64,000 bases of DNA. Source: Sinomonas sp. ASV322. GTDB lineage: Bacteria > Actinomycetota > Actinomycetes > Actinomycetales > Micrococcaceae. The notes beneath the pieces are model-generated. The model did not search any database and was not told the origin of the DNA. It saw nothing but the letters and a program-made list of their open reading frames with translations. A program made the translations under genes and the position numbers. Positions 62,935 to 64,000 of the stretch are shown one piece after another; position 1 is the first letter of the stretch, and each line of letters begins with the position of its first letter. The stretch spans positions 1 through 64,000 of the forward strand of contig NZ_JAVFJJ010000004.1 of assembly GCF_030908245.1 (NCBI RefSeq), read 5' to 3'.

Positions 62935-64000
62935 ATGTTCATCTACGTCCTCGTGGCCATGCTGGCCGCCATCGTCACGTACGGCGCGACGGGCCTCGTG
63001 CGGGCCTTCGCCGTGCGGCTCGGCCTCGTGTCTCCCGTGCGCGAACGGGACGTCCACACGCGCTCGGTGCCGCGCCTCGGGGGTCTCGCGATGCTCGTGG
63101 GCTTCGCCGCCGCGTTCTGGGCGGCATCGCAGACCGTCTGGATCCGAACGATCTTCGAAACGCCTCAGACGTGGGCGGTGCTGGCGGGTGCCGCAGTCAT
63201 CGTCGTCGTCGGCGTCATCGATGACATCGTGGACCTCAACAGCTGGGTCAAGCTCTTGGGCCAGCTCGTGGCAGCCGGGATCGTGGCCGTGTGGGGGCCG
63301 CGCGTGACGTTCCTGCCATTGGGCCTCCTCCAGGTCAACGACGTGTGGCTGCAGATCGGCCTCACGATGTTCCTCATCGTGCTCACGGTCAACGCGATCA
63401 ACTTCGTCGACGGGCTTGACGGCCTCGCGGCCGGCGTCGCCGCGATCGGCGGCTTCGCGTTCTTCCTCACGGCGTACTGGGTGCATCGCAACGCGTTCCT
63501 GCCGGACTACACGGATCTCTCGACACTCCTCATGGCGCTGCTCGTCGGGATCTGCCTCGGCTTCCTCCCGCACAACGTGCACCCCGCGAGGATCTTCATG
63601 GGCGATTCCGGGTCGATGCTCCTCGGCCTCGTCATGGCGACGGGCGCCGTGGTCGCGACCGGCCAGATCGCCTCGGGGCTCTACGACAGGGCCGAGGGCA
63701 TCCCGACGTTCGTGCCGGTCGTGCTGCCGATCGTCGTCATGCTCCTCCCGTTCCTCGACCTTGTCCTCGCCGTGCTCCGCCGCACGGCGAGCGGACGGTC
63801 GCCATTCTCGCCGGACCGCGAGCACGTTCACCACAAGCTTCTCGACCTCGGATACACGCACCGGCAGGCCGTCGCGGTCATGTACGTGTGGGCGGCCTTC
63901 GTCGCGTTCGGCGGCGTTGCCTACGCGTTCATCCCGTGGCTTCCGCTCACGATCGCCAACCTCATCGTCCTGCCGACCGTCGGCTTCATCACGATGCATC
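62935..64000 (+). CDS. wecA: Undecaprenyl/decaprenyl-phosphate GlcNAc-1-phosphate transferase, 3' end outside window
   Basis: At least 355 residues; the frame runs off the window end. A polytopic MraY-like protein of the WecA/TagO/Rfe group with about eleven membrane segments. Motifs: VPRLGGLAM, the Asp pair VIDDIVDL, NFVDGLDGLAAG, FMGDSGSMLLG and the cytoplasmic His motif EHVHHKLLDLGY. It loads GlcNAc-1-phosphate onto the lipid carrier to start arabinogalactan- or teichoic-acid-like polymers. ATG 62935, three bases after the glycosyltransferase stop, so they are co-transcribed. Confidence 0.94.
   Translation, partial: MFIYVLVAMLAAIVTYGATGLVRAFAVRLGLVSPVRERDVHTRSVPRLGGLAMLVGFAAAFWAASQTVWIRTIFETPQTWAVLAGAAVIVVVGVIDDIVDLNSWVKLLGQLVAAGIVAVWGPRVTFLPLGLLQVNDVWLQIGLTMFLIVLTVNAINFVDGLDGLAAGVAAIGGFAFFLTAYWVHRNAFLPDYTDLSTLLMALLVGICLGFLPHNVHPARIFMGDSGSMLLGLVMATGAVVATGQIASGLYDRAEGIPTFVPVVLPIVVMLLPFLDLVLAVLRRTASGRSPFSPDREHVHHKLLDLGYTHRQAVAVMYVWAAFVAFGGVAYAFIPWLPLTIANLIVLPTVGFITMH

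Overview
The window is high-GC chromosomal DNA from an actinobacterium. The gene content fits the Micrococcaceae (Arthrobacter/Sinomonas-like): a SAM-IV riboswitch, a SigH/RsrA redox sigma pair, a fused E2-E1 2-oxoglutarate dehydrogenase (Kgd), ribosomal protein bL37, and the order argS-lysA-hom-thrC-thrB-rho-prfA-prmC-sua5-GT2-wecA. No species can be named from the sequence alone.

Layout. 1-1510: an IS110-family (IS1111-type) element with imperfect inverted repeats, abutting the 3' end of a SAM methyltransferase gene. 2408-7954 (minus): a SAM-IV-controlled cysteine desulfurase-like gene, hisN, rsgA, aroA and a DoxX-like gene. 8047-9150 (plus): sigH-rsrA behind a textbook SigH promoter. 9247-15856 (minus): bL37, a PadR-DUF4097 operon with two palindromic operators, an SGNH-like protein and kgd. 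16230-18652 (plus): two CNNM/CBS membrane proteins. 18670-21639 (plus): znuA-znuC-znuB with a Zur-like box. 21772-31226 (minus): an exported LamG/DNRLRE protein, a 2024-residue RHS protein with a GIY-YIG-like C-terminal tip, and a translationally coupled small gene that is probably its immunity gene. 31506-36830: zur, a metallo-hydrolase, sulfur genes (Cds1-like, sulfurtransferase), a zinc alcohol dehydrogenase, a HIT protein and a small orphan.

37058-47601 holds hrpA, a DJ-1-like gene, tRNA-Arg(CCG), a DUF2630 gene and a three-gene flavin electron-transfer module (FMN-binding lipoprotein, ApbE, RnfD-reductase fusion). It also holds two AT-richer loci, each encoding a small secreted protein whose signal peptide is one frame away from its mature part. 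47637-64000 is a dense plus-strand run, many genes overlapping by 1-8 bases: an MFS permease, argS, lysA, hom, thrC, thrB, rho, prfA, prmC, sua5, a double-GT2 glycosyltransferase and wecA (cut by the window edge).

The most distinctive accessory system is the LamG-RHS-immunity operon lying between znuACB and zur. Its toxin tip and immunity gene look compositionally different from the repeat body, as expected for a swapped polymorphic-toxin cassette. Second in interest are the IS1111-type element with its structured flanks (possible bridge RNA) and the two frameshifted secreted-protein loci.
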